From: Muribaculaceae bacterium Isolate-110 (HZI)
GTDB taxonomy: Bacteria > Bacteroidota > Bacteroidia > Bacteroidales > Muribaculaceae
Direction of reading: 5' to 3'
DNA: 64,000 bases
NCBI GenBank assembly: GCA_003762875.1
Contig: RIBL01000001.1
Location: 186,001-250,000, forward strand
Each line of letters starts with the position of its first letter. Within the stretch, counting starts at the first letter, position 1. The position numbers and the translations under genes were made by a program. Below are positions 42,465 to 50,545 of this stretch, piece after piece. The notes below the pieces were generated by a model. The model searched no databases. It was not told where the DNA came from and was given only the letters and a program-made list of their open reading frames with translations.

Positions 42465-42540
42465 CACAAGGGCTCCAGACATTCCTCCGACAAATTATGC
42501 AAATTCGCCCTGTCGGAGAGATGTTCTTGGAGCCCTTGTG
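42465..42540 (+). terminator. Long imperfect hairpin ending the SusC-SusD-DUF4843-PKD unit
   Basis: The outer 13-bp arms 42465-42477 / 42528-42540 (cacaagggctcca and its complement) enclose an acat/atgt pair and an inner 8-bp stem (ctccgaca 42485-42492 / 42511-42518). It lies 14 bp past the PKD stop. The promoter element of the next gene is 23 bp downstream. Confidence 0.75.
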
Positions 42541-42563
42541 CGATATTATTGGAAAAAATGCAT

Positions 42564-42571
42564 TATTTTTG
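42564..42571 (+). promoter_or_regulatory. TAnnTTTG element for the TlpA-like gene
   Basis: TATTTTTG lies 28 nt before the ATG at 42600, right after the hairpin. No TTG at 20 nt upstream was found (nearest 25 nt). It suggests the TlpA gene can be transcribed separately from the susC unit. Confidence 0.5.
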
Positions 42572-42599
42572 TGGCGTATATCACTTTTTAATACCATTT

Positions 42600-43949
42600 A
42601 TGAAAATTCATTCAACAATGTTCGCGCTGATGGTAATGTCGAGTGCGTGTATGTATGCCGACAACCTGTCAGTCAAGATTGATCTTTCGGATAATCCCTC
42701 ATGTGAGGAGATGAATGTCAATATGCGCCCGGTAGAAGATTACAGCTCGGCGGCATCTGTGACGCTTCCGCAAGCCAATGCTTCATTACGTGTCGGCGAG
42801 GTCGTGAAGAGTCCTTCGGGTCTGTATTACCTCTATTGTTATACGCCGAAATATCAGACTTCGATACCTGTGAGTCTTGATGCCGAGAGCGTCAAGTCGC
42901 CTATTAAGGTTTCTGTAAAGGATTATGTGGTCACGACTTCTCTTTCAGGGCCGGCCAACAATGCTCTTGTCGATGCCAACACTCGCTTTACCAACCGTGC
43001 GCGCACAGTTGGCAACAGTGCGGCCGACATGACTTCCGACGAGCTACGAACCGCCCTCGCAGGATTTATCTCTGACGGGGAGACTGTGATAGCCGGCGAG
43101 CCGTCGCTGTCTGCCTCGACGCAGGAGTTTATACGTCTCTGGGCCTATACACTTGCTTCCGACTCCTATAGTATGGCTCTTCATGTGAGAGGTCGTGTCG
43201 GGAAGGAAGTCTCTTTTAATGTTTCCGATATTCTTCCCGCGCCGGCAAGTGTGCTTGACACCCCTATGGCCGCCGGATTTCCGTCGGTCACCGGAGCTGT
43301 AGTCTCGACTCTTCCAGGTAAAAATGTTGAGGAGAAACTCTCAGCTCTCCATGAGCTTTACAATACGCAGACCATAAAAGACAATGTCACATCGATGCTT
43401 GTCAGAACTTTTATGTCGGGATTTGACTATAAAAACGATTTTGAGTCGGGAGTGGCACGTCTGCAGGCTCTTACAGACAAATACTCATTGCCGGCAAGCT
43501 ATCTCGATAATTTCCGTGCCCGTCGGGCCACGGTGCCGGGATTGCCGTTTCCCGAGGGCGTAAAGCTCCTTGATCGCGCCGGCAAAGTGGTAGACTTCTC
43601 AACATTCCGTGGCAAATATGTCTATGTCGACCTCTGGGCTTCGTGGTGTGGGCCCTGCTGTAAGGAGGTGCCTTATCTTCAGCAGCTCGAGAAAGATATG
43701 GAAGGCTCGAATGTTGTCTTTGTCTCTATCTCATGTGACTCGTCGACCGCTCCGTGGCTTAAAAAGATGGAGCAGCTCGGCATGCACGGCAATCAGCTCA
43801 TCGATACCACTAACGAGCTTGGCAACAAACTTAATGTCCGCGGCATCCCCCACTTCCTGATTTATGACCCTGAGGGCAATCTGCACACATATAACGCTCC
43901 ACGTCCGTCATCGTCACAGATACTCCCCCTCCTCCGCTCGCTTAAGTGA
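42600..43949 (+). CDS. Secreted TlpA-like thioredoxin in the SusC/PKD locus
   Basis: This 449-residue exported protein has a signal peptide (MKIHSTMFALMVMSSACMYA); the SSAC could be a lipobox, but is not a strong one. The N-terminal and middle parts are beta- and helix-rich without a recognised family. The C-terminal thioredoxin domain begins about 315 and has VDLWASWCGPCCKEVPYL (WCGPC active site) and the cis-proline loop VRGIPHFLIYDPEG. The presence of TlpA proteins at the ends of SusC/PKD loci suggests ligand reduction or release, or maturation of locus proteins. This is inference. The ATG at 42600 is preferred over the upstream one at 42549 because the signal peptide starts there and 42549 is before the promoter. 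Confidence 0.88.
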   Translation: MKIHSTMFALMVMSSACMYADNLSVKIDLSDNPSCEEMNVNMRPVEDYSSAASVTLPQANASLRVGEVVKSPSGLYYLYCYTPKYQTSIPVSLDAESVKSPIKVSVKDYVVTTSLSGPANNALVDANTRFTNRARTVGNSAADMTSDELRTALAGFISDGETVIAGEPSLSASTQEFIRLWAYTLASDSYSMALHVRGRVGKEVSFNVSDILPAPASVLDTPMAAGFPSVTGAVVSTLPGKNVEEKLSALHELYNTQTIKDNVTSMLVRTFMSGFDYKNDFESGVARLQALTDKYSLPASYLDNFRARRATVPGLPFPEGVKLLDRAGKVVDFSTFRGKYVYVDLWASWCGPCCKEVPYLQQLEKDMEGSNVVFVSISCDSSTAPWLKKMEQLGMHGNQLIDTTNELGNKLNVRGIPHFLIYDPEGNLHTYNAPRPSSSQILPLLRSLK

Positions 43950-43968
43950 CGTTTATGCCCACTAAAAA

Positions 43969-44004
43969 ACGCCAGTCAGTGACAGGAGTGTCTCTGACTG
44001 GCGT
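43969..44004. terminator. Hairpin between convergent TlpA and repeat-protein genes
   Basis: The 11-bp arms acgccagtcag (43969-43979) and complement (43994-44004) plus an inner gaca/tgtc pair give a stem of 15 with one T-T mismatch. It is preceded by an A-run and followed by tgatgtt, fitting a bidirectional terminator. Confidence 0.8.
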
Positions 44005-44052
44005 TGATGTTATTCCACATTAATGTGCCGGGGATGAGTATTGCAGTCCGGA

Positions 44053-46494
44053 TTATCTAATGTAAATCTTGCTGACTTTATTGCCCTGGCGGCGGATAAA
44101 TATTCCGTTGGCGGGATTGTCCACGCGCATGCCGTTGAGGTTATAGTATTCGACAGGCATGTCATTGGAGTCAGTGCTTATGTCTTCGATACCGCTTTGG
44201 TCGACTGTAATCAGTGACACTTTTGTGACTGTGACGGCAAAGCCTGAGATGACCAGGCCGTGAGCCTTGAGTTTCTCGAGGTCTGTCACATTTATTTCAT
44301 ATACGGCATCCTTGGCTCCGCGCTTGAAATTGCCGGCCGAGTCCATGTTGGTGCCTTTACCGTTTACTGTGAGGTCTACCATGTCACCGCTCTGCACTTT
44401 GACGATTCCTTTGCCTTTACCGGCATTGATGGTGAGATTGATTTTGAAGCGGTCTCCCTCACGGGCGTTTTCAAATTTGTCGGCCGCTACTTTTACCGAC
44501 TGAACCCATTGTCCGCAGTTGACATTGCCGCTCCAGATTTCAGATTCAATGCCTGGTGTGGGTGTGTCGGGATTGTCGGGCAGCGGGTCGCCTGACGAGA
44601 GCTGAATACCTGTAACGATGATGTTTGCACCTTTGACACGCAGACCGTTGGCCTTGAGTGACGCAGCGTCGTTATTAGTTATCACATAGGTGAGTTCGGT
44701 GACGTCGGGCTGTATGCATCCATAGCTGTCAAGATTTGCTGAAGTCCTGTCGGTCTCGAGCTTGACATAAGTCTGGTCGTCAAGTTCGATATTTCCATAA
44801 TCATTACCGGCGTTCACATTCAGAAGTATTTTCAGTATGTCGCCGCCCTTGACATTTGAAAATTTGGGAGCGTCTACCGTTACATCGTTCTTCCAGTTGC
44901 CTGTGTCGACGCTACCTGTCCATATTGTGTTTTCAGTGGGAGTCTCTACGCCCTGTCCGCCGATAAGCTCCACTTTTGTAACAGTGATATTTTCGCCTTT
45001 TATTCTGAGGCCGTTCGATTTGAGCAGTGCCGCGTCGTCCGCTCCGATTTCATAGGTCACTTTAGTCACGTCGGGCTGTATGCATCCATAGCTGTCGAGG
45101 TCGGCCGAAGATCCGTCGGTGTCAAGTTTGGCATACTTCTGGTCGTCAAGCTCAATGTTGCCGTAGTCTTTGCCAGAATCTACGTTGAGATATATTGCGA
45201 TTTTGTCGCCGGCTTTGATAGCCGAAAATTTAGGAGCGTCAACAGTTATATCGTTTTTCCAACTGCCGGTCGAAGTGCTACCTGTCCATATCGTATTTTC
45301 AGCGGGAGTCTCTACGCCCTGTCCGCCGATAAGCTCTACCTTAGTAACGGTGATGTTAGCACCTTTAATTCTGAGACCGTTTGATTTGAGCAGAGCCACG
45401 TCGGCTGCCCCGATTTCATAGGTCACTTTAGTCACGTCGGCCTGTATGCATCCATAACTGTCGAGGTCGGCCGAAGATCCGTCGGTGTCAAGTTTGGCAT
45501 ACTTCTGGTCATCAAGCTCAATGTTGCCGTAGTCTTTGCCAGAATCTACGTTGAGATATATTGCGATTTTGTCGCCGGCTTTGATAGCTGAAAATTTAGG
45601 AGCATCTACCGTAATATCGTTTTTCCAGCTACCGGTCGAAGTGCTACCGCTCCACAGCACACCATCCCCCGGAATGTTGGGGGTGTCGGGCTTCTCGGGT
45701 GTTTCGGGAGAGGTCCCTCCGTCGGTGAGTGTGACTTTGGTTATTGTAACGTTGCGGCCTTTGAGCTGTAGTCCGTAGCTCTGTAGGCTCGCGATGTCAT
45801 TGTCGTCATTAATCACTGTCGAGGTTACCGTGGTGGTGAGTGCAAACTGTCCGTCTTTCTTGACATTGGTACGTCCGTCCTGACATTTGAGTTTGGTATT
45901 GTTGGAGTAGATGTCGACCGATGCGTATTGCTGAAGGGTGCCGGTGGTGAAATGTATGGTCAGAGTCTGGCCTTTTGTCAGACCGAGAAATTTTTCGGCA
46001 CCGAGTTTGAAATATACTTTTTTCATGTCGGGCACGGCTGTGCTTCCTTCAAAAAGCACAGGATCAATATCGAGCTCGTCGACCAGTACAGCCTTTGTTA
46101 TATTGGCCGAGCCGGGCTTGGCCGACAGGAGCGCAATCTTTGTGATTTCGTCTTTTTTGTTGTTGTCAAGTCGGAGCACAATCCGGGTGGATGTGGCATC
46201 GGCCTCGCAATTGCTCGAAGCATTTGATTCATCGGAGTAATAGGCTTCGAGTTTGAATTTGGCTGGGGTGGGCTGCTCGAAGTCCATAACGATGTAGTTG
46301 TATTCGGAGTAGTCCTTGTTGTCAAGGTTGAATACTATGCCGCCCCAGCCTTCGGTCCAGGAGGCGGTGTTGCCGCTCATTGCCGCTCCGCTCCAGCAGA
46401 GCTCGGATGTGTAGAGAGGCATGATGTCAAGTTCGGCGGCCGATGAGCCCAAGGCCATCAGGCCGGTCGCCAGGCATACTAAAATTTTTCTCAT
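44053..46494 (-). CDS. Secreted multimodular beta-sandwich repeat protein with T9SS-like C-terminus
   Basis: This 813-residue exported protein has a signal peptide to about residue 20 (MALGSSAA). About six modules of 105-125 residues follow, joined by Pro/Thr-rich linkers (GVETPAEN; PDNPDTPTPG). Modules 3 and 4, starting near 280 and 401, are nearly identical (IWTGSTSTGSWKND; IELDDQKYAKLDTDG); module 5 (near 523) and 6 (near 655) are more diverged; modules 1-2 are distant. Their ends share the pattern NGLRIKGxNITVTKVxL. They look like carbohydrate-binding beta-sandwiches but no CBM family was recognised. The C-terminus (YYNLNGMRVDNPANGIFIRR) resembles a type A sorting domain of the type 9 secretion system. 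It lies 21 bp after the mannanase gene, so it may help bind mannan; that is inference. Confidence 0.75.
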   Translation of the reverse strand: MRKILVCLATGLMALGSSAAELDIMPLYTSELCWSGAAMSGNTASWTEGWGGIVFNLDNKDYSEYNYIVMDFEQPTPAKFKLEAYYSDESNASSNCEADATSTRIVLRLDNNKKDEITKIALLSAKPGSANITKAVLVDELDIDPVLFEGSTAVPDMKKVYFKLGAEKFLGLTKGQTLTIHFTTGTLQQYASVDIYSNNTKLKCQDGRTNVKKDGQFALTTTVTSTVINDDNDIASLQSYGLQLKGRNVTITKVTLTDGGTSPETPEKPDTPNIPGDGVLWSGSTSTGSWKNDITVDAPKFSAIKAGDKIAIYLNVDSGKDYGNIELDDQKYAKLDTDGSSADLDSYGCIQADVTKVTYEIGAADVALLKSNGLRIKGANITVTKVELIGGQGVETPAENTIWTGSTSTGSWKNDITVDAPKFSAIKAGDKIAIYLNVDSGKDYGNIELDDQKYAKLDTDGSSADLDSYGCIQPDVTKVTYEIGADDAALLKSNGLRIKGENITVTKVELIGGQGVETPTENTIWTGSVDTGNWKNDVTVDAPKFSNVKGGDILKILLNVNAGNDYGNIELDDQTYVKLETDRTSANLDSYGCIQPDVTELTYVITNNDAASLKANGLRVKGANIIVTGIQLSSGDPLPDNPDTPTPGIESEIWSGNVNCGQWVQSVKVAADKFENAREGDRFKINLTINAGKGKGIVKVQSGDMVDLTVNGKGTNMDSAGNFKRGAKDAVYEINVTDLEKLKAHGLVISGFAVTVTKVSLITVDQSGIEDISTDSNDMPVEYYNLNGMRVDNPANGIFIRRQGNKVSKIYIR
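44931..45662 (-). repeat. Two near-identical 366-bp coding repeats in the modular protein
   Basis: Bases 44931-45296 and 45297-45662 encode modules 4 and 3 with a period of exactly 366 bp (122 codons). DNA identity is very high by eye; for example, the stretch around 45460-45600 repeats 366 bp earlier with only a few changes. The near identity at silent positions points to a recent duplication or ongoing gene conversion. Confidence 0.85.
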
Positions 46495-46515
46495 AGTTCT
46501 ATAATTTTTAAGTAG

Positions 46516-47637
46516 TTAGTGGTTGAGGATTTTCCTTACTGTAGAGCCTTGCCGCAGTATGTATATGCCGGGGTTGGTCATATCGCTGACACGGCGACCC
46601 GTTATGTCAAATATCTGATAAGGTTGTGTGTAATCTATCTCCCGAGTGTTGTTGGGGCTTATGTCCCGGATGCCGGACGAGCCATATATCGAGCACTCTA
46701 CGGATGTTTCGCGGATGCCGTTTCGGCCGAGCACGGTATTGGTCCCGTTAGGTTTGTATATCGAGTCGTCATAGCTTCCAAACATATCGCAGTCCTCCAC
46801 ACCGCCGCTGTTGCCGGTCCATGACCATACGAGATAGCCCACTTGAGTCTGTGCGGTGTAGTCGAGTATGCTTTGCCATTCGACATAGCGGCCTCCGTGT
46901 CTGTAGGCAAACTCCCCGATTATTACCGGGTAACCTGTGGCCAGCGCGTTGTCGATGTTTTTCTTGACAGTCGAAGTGTTTTTTCCTGCAACGTCATACA
47001 TATGTATCGCGAAGACAACATTCTGTAACGGGTCGGCTGAGGCTACTTCCGACGCTCGTTCAAATATGCTTTGAGGCCATTGGCCCCAGCCTGCTGCATC
47101 AATTATCAGAGTGTTGCGTATGCCTCCGTCACGGATGATTTTTATGGCCTGTTTGTAACCGTCGGCCCAAGCTGCCGAGTTGCCTGACGCGCCAAACCAT
47201 TCGTTGGCTATGTTGACGATTGTTGTTGCCGTGTGGGCGTTAAGCATGTCTTTCATATCCACCCAGAAGCGTGCGGCTTCCTCGAGGTCGGAATATTCGT
47301 TGCTTCCTGTCGCGTCATGAGTGTTGAATACTGCTATCAGATGGTTTTCCTCACAGAGAGTGATGAGTTTTTTCAGTTCTCTTACCGAAGGGCGTGAAAA
47401 ACGTCGTCCGGTGCCGAGTTGGATACGGAGCGTGTTGCATCCGATACGTTTGGCCGCCGGGATTACGGAGTTTTCTTTGCCTTTTTGCCAGCACCATGAA
47501 TAGTTGGCCCCGCGCATTACAAAATTATTGCCGTTGGCATCAAGCAGTCGGGTCCCTGATACTTTAAAAGAGCCTTCATATTGTGCCGAGGCCAGCAATG
47601 GTAAGAGAAGTATTAGAATCTGTAGGATTGCTTTCAT
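46516..47637 (-). CDS. GH5 endo-beta-1,4-mannanase (subfamily 8-like)
   Basis: This 373-residue secreted glycoside hydrolase has a signal peptide to about residue 18 (LPLLASAQ), then a (beta/alpha)8 GH5 domain. The acid/base is Glu146 in VNIANEWFG and the nucleophile is Glu242 in VIIGEFAYRH. The segments WADGYKQAIKIIRD, IIDAAGWGQWPQSI and IHMYDVAG match the Bacillus-type GH5_8 mannanases closely (from memory). The last 35 residues form a T9SS-like sorting tail (YQIFDITGRRVSDM ... GIYILRQG), like the neighbour gene. Start: the ATG at 47637 gives the signal peptide; the frame reaches 11 codons further upstream. A promoter with an operator-like inverted repeat lies upstream. Mannan is the likely substrate. 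Confidence 0.88.
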   Translation of the reverse strand: MKAILQILILLLPLLASAQYEGSFKVSGTRLLDANGNNFVMRGANYSWCWQKGKENSVIPAAKRIGCNTLRIQLGTGRRFSRPSVRELKKLITLCEENHLIAVFNTHDATGSNEYSDLEEAARFWVDMKDMLNAHTATTIVNIANEWFGASGNSAAWADGYKQAIKIIRDGGIRNTLIIDAAGWGQWPQSIFERASEVASADPLQNVVFAIHMYDVAGKNTSTVKKNIDNALATGYPVIIGEFAYRHGGRYVEWQSILDYTAQTQVGYLVWSWTGNSGGVEDCDMFGSYDDSIYKPNGTNTVLGRNGIRETSVECSIYGSSGIRDISPNNTREIDYTQPYQIFDITGRRVSDMTNPGIYILRQGSTVRKILNH

Positions 47638-47710
47638 GTGATTGATTGTTATTTCGGTTATATATAGCAATAGGATATGATGAGAGAAAACGTCTCAAGT
47701 TGTGACATCG

Positions 47711-47805
47711 CAAAGTTATGACTAAATAATCGGGATGTATGTTCTGATTTTAACCATTGTTGTTACAACTGTTTTTGATGCAAAAAATAGATAAAATCAG
47801 AACAT
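47711..47805 (-). promoter_or_regulatory. Mannanase promoter with 14-bp inverted-repeat operator
   Basis: On the - strand TAACTTTG (47711-47718) is a good -7 box. No TTTG stands at -33. Instead the perfect inverted repeat atgttctgatttta (47739-47752) / complement (47792-47805), spaced 39 bp, begins at the -33 position and extends upstream. This is the usual place for an activator such as AraC, and an AraC gene is divergent. The link is inference. Confidence 0.6.
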
Positions 47806-48043
47806 TGAGAGATGCTCCTTTATGAAGTGTGTGGTATAATATGTTGAAACATAGTAGGTTAATAGGGGGGGGTAAAGGTTAAGGTTTAATGTGTGTTCCG
47901 TGTAGTGGCCTGAAAATGTAATAATGTCGTTATATCAAGGACTTGCGGAAGGATGAAATGTGTTAAATGGTTATACATGAACTATGGCGAATTATTTTTT
48001 TGTATATATTTGCACAAAAAATGAAAATTCAGGACCTTGTAAT
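47806..48043 (+). other. AraC-gene leader region with G8 tract and promoter
   Basis: A run of eight G (47865-47872) is followed by taaaggttaagg, like the G7-taaaa in the susC promoter. TATATTTG at 48005-48012 is a promoter -7 box 31 nt before the ATG at 48044. Nothing coding was seen in this stretch. Confidence 0.5.
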
Positions 48044-48928
48044 ATGAGAAAAATTAATTCGGAAATCATTACTGAAATAGCTCCTGTGCAAGAAAAGTAT
48101 GGTTACTATATTGTAGAGCGTAAGAAACATTCTTTTGATTATCCGGTACATCGTCACGACGCATATGAAATCAATTTTTTGTATGGATGTAAGGGTGCGC
48201 GGCGCATAGTAGGCGACTCGATTGTCGAGCTTGATGATTTTGATCTGGTGTTTGTAGGCCATGGCATCGAGCACGGGTGGGAACAGCACAATTGTCAGTC
48301 GGGCGATATGCGAGAGATTACCATCCAGTTTTCGCCTCATTTTTTCGTAGAGGATTATCTTATTGACAATAAGCTCAATTCAATGGTGCGTCTGCTCAAA
48401 CTCAGTGCCAATGGCATAGCTTTCGGCACCGAGACCGTGTTGAGGGCTTTTCATGCGTTGGATGAATTGCCGAAGATAAAGGATAGTTTTGAGAGAATGT
48501 ATGCGATTCACCGTCTTGTCAGGATGCTGTCGGAGAGCAAGGATTATGCGATATTGTCGAGTTCGACATTTTCAAGCATGTATGCTACAAGCGATTCACG
48601 CCGCATAACCAAGGTGCAGAATTATATACGTGAGCATGTGATGGAAAAAATCAGGCTTGTGGATCTGGCAGCCCTGGCCGGGATGACAGAATCGTCGTTT
48701 TCGCGCTTTTTCAAGTTGCACACAGGCTACTCGGTAAGCGATTACATCACTAATATGCGGCTTGGCGTCGCTACGCGTAAGCTGGTGGATACGAAGATGT
48801 CGGTCTCGGAGATATGTTATGAGTGCGGTTTTAACAACGTCAGTCATTTTTGTCGGTGTTTCAGACAAAAGAAATGTTGCTCACCTACCGAATTTAGAAA
48901 TATGTATCAAAACAAGATTAAGCCGTAA
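48044..48928 (+). CDS. AraC-family transcriptional regulator
   Basis: This 294-residue regulator has an N-terminal cupin-like ligand domain (HSFDYPVHRHDAYEINFLYGC; MREITIQFSPHFF). The C-terminal AraC DNA-binding domain covers about 195-290, with two helix-turn-helix units (LVDLAALAGMTESSFSRFFK; VSEICYECGFNNVSHFCRCFRQ). It is divergent from the mannanase/repeat-protein pair and is the likely regulator of that pair through the inverted repeat at 47739-47805. Start: the ATG at 48044 follows a TATATTTG promoter; the frame goes 20 codons further upstream through that promoter, so the longer form is unlikely. Confidence 0.93.
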   Translation: MRKINSEIITEIAPVQEKYGYYIVERKKHSFDYPVHRHDAYEINFLYGCKGARRIVGDSIVELDDFDLVFVGHGIEHGWEQHNCQSGDMREITIQFSPHFFVEDYLIDNKLNSMVRLLKLSANGIAFGTETVLRAFHALDELPKIKDSFERMYAIHRLVRMLSESKDYAILSSSTFSSMYATSDSRRITKVQNYIREHVMEKIRLVDLAALAGMTESSFSRFFKLHTGYSVSDYITNMRLGVATRKLVDTKMSVSEICYECGFNNVSHFCRCFRQKKCCSPTEFRNMYQNKIKP

Positions 48929-48961
48929 TGAAAATATATCGGATGTGTCTGATGAGAATAT

Positions 48962-49019
48962 AAACAATACAGTTCCTGTCTATGCTTTTAATATAGCATA
49001 AATAGGAACTGTATTGTTT
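48962..49019. terminator. Bidirectional hairpin between AraC and amylase genes
   Basis: A perfect 16-bp outer stem (48962-48977 / 49004-49019, aaacaatacagttcct and its complement) and an inner tatgct/agcata stem form a long hairpin between the two convergent stops. The arms end in AT-rich runs that give T-rich 3' tails in both directions. Confidence 0.85.
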
Positions 49020-49061
49020 GGAGATGGTGACGTTACCTTCTTAATTTTTTATCACATCCTC

Positions 49062-50492
49062 TTATTTTATCAGAATTGTTGAGGTGTAAGGGGCGAGATG
49101 GCCGATGACGTGGCCTGAGGCAACGGTGAAATTGCTGTTGTGCACAGAGTCGGTGTAGTCTCCGTCGGGTAGTGATGTCGTGATGTCGATGTCTTGGGGC
49201 ATAGCGGTGAGATTGATGAGTACAAGGCCTGCGTTTCCACGACCTATGGCTATGACAGCTCCGTTATTGGCCTGAGTGATTGTTTCGGGTTGCCCGTGCA
49301 TGGCGCGGCGAAATTTGTTGACAGCCACGACTTCAGGATGCTTGAACTCGTCGTTGCCGCGTGCGCCTACGCGATTGTTGCCCCAGTAGTTATCACGTGT
49401 GCTTCCGGCCGGGCGGCTGAAGAAGAGAGGGGTGCCGTTCTGACGGGCGGCGAGAAATACCCAACCCATGCGTATCTGGTCGTCGGTAAGTCCGGCCGAT
49501 TCGTGTTCGTTGGCATATGTGTCGTGCGATTCCACCCATGTCACGAGATGCTTGCCGTCGACCGGGTGATGCCAAGTGAGGAGCGAGTCGGCATTGAAGT
49601 CGCCTTTGTCAAGCACGGTGCGGAGGGCATGGCCATAGGCCGAGGCAGTGAGGTCCATGTATTCTCCATATTCGGCTTCTTTCACATTACGGTCCTGGAG
49701 CACTTCGCCATAGATGAAGAGCGAGTCGCGGGGCACGCCGAGGCTTATGCCTTTGACGGCTTCGCGGCCGGTGGCAATGTCCCAGAAGTTGTTTCGCTCG
49801 GCAAGACTGTCAAGAGGGTCGGAGGGAAGGCCAATGTGCTTGGCTGTGTCGTAACGAAATCCGCGTACTCCGAGGCTGAGCAGATCGTTGACATAGGCCA
49901 TATAGTAGGCCTGGAAGTTGGGATTTTCGGTATTTACGTCAGGTAGGCCGCCCATCTTGCCGGTGGTGCACTGATAACGGTCGTTGTAGTCGGTGATGTC
50001 GTTGAATCCGTTGGCGTGAAACAGTTTTTCGTGACCGCCTACGGCATTGTCAAGGTCGGGGAGCACGGCCGTGTGGTCGACGGCTGTGTGGTTTGGGAGA
50101 ACGTCGACGATGACTTTTACATTATATTTGGCTGCACTGTCCATCATGGCTTTGAATTGGTCGCGCGAGCCGAGCAGATAGTTTCCGATTTTCCAGTCAG
50201 TGGGTTGATAGTAGTAATACCACTTGCCGCGCACCGAGTCGCCGGGCTGGGAGTAGAGGGCGAGGCCTCCGTCTTCACCGACAAAGCAGGTGTTGGCGGG
50301 CGATGTCTGTACGTAGGCATATCCGGCTTCGGCGATGTCGCGCATGTTGGCGGCGATGGTGTCAAATGACCATGACCAGGCGTGGAGGATTACGTCGTCG
50401 TTGGTGTCGGCCGACGGTGTCTTGGCGGTGTTGCCTCCACATGACACGAGCATGGTGCCTGCAGCAAAGGCAAGAAGAAGTGATTTGTTCAT
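49062..50492 (-). CDS. GH13 alpha-amylase lipoprotein
   Basis: This 476-residue lipoprotein has a signal peptide ending TMLVSC (Cys18). The GH13 barrel follows, with the four conserved regions: DVLPNH at 130-135, GFRYDTAKH with nucleophile Asp215, YGEV with acid/base Glu263, and WVESHD with Asp324. A short C-terminal beta domain follows. It hydrolyses alpha-1,4-glucans at the periplasmic or outer surface. There is no SusC/D or other starch gene beside it; the GH31 gene 4.5 kb further is the nearest functional partner. It lies 53 bp downstream of cdsA, and co-transcription is possible. Confidence 0.92.
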   Translation of the reverse strand: MNKSLLLAFAAGTMLVSCGGNTAKTPSADTNDDVILHAWSWSFDTIAANMRDIAEAGYAYVQTSPANTCFVGEDGGLALYSQPGDSVRGKWYYYYQPTDWKIGNYLLGSRDQFKAMMDSAAKYNVKVIVDVLPNHTAVDHTAVLPDLDNAVGGHEKLFHANGFNDITDYNDRYQCTTGKMGGLPDVNTENPNFQAYYMAYVNDLLSLGVRGFRYDTAKHIGLPSDPLDSLAERNNFWDIATGREAVKGISLGVPRDSLFIYGEVLQDRNVKEAEYGEYMDLTASAYGHALRTVLDKGDFNADSLLTWHHPVDGKHLVTWVESHDTYANEHESAGLTDDQIRMGWVFLAARQNGTPLFFSRPAGSTRDNYWGNNRVGARGNDEFKHPEVVAVNKFRRAMHGQPETITQANNGAVIAIGRGNAGLVLINLTAMPQDIDITTSLPDGDYTDSVHNSNFTVASGHVIGHLAPYTSTILIK

Positions 50493-50545
50493 GAAATTGT
50501 TTGATTTATGTAAGTATGATTATGATATGCTGGCGGATGATACCG

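Noticed and set aside
44931-45662. Direct repeats considered as a CRISPR array or satellite
   Set aside because: The period is 366 bp and the copies are in frame within one protein, without spacers. It is a coding domain duplication.
49194-49946. Open frame of 250 codons on the + strand
   Set aside because: It is the antisense of the GH13 amylase, which has a lipobox and all four catalytic regions. The + frame has no recognisable motif and reflects codon bias.
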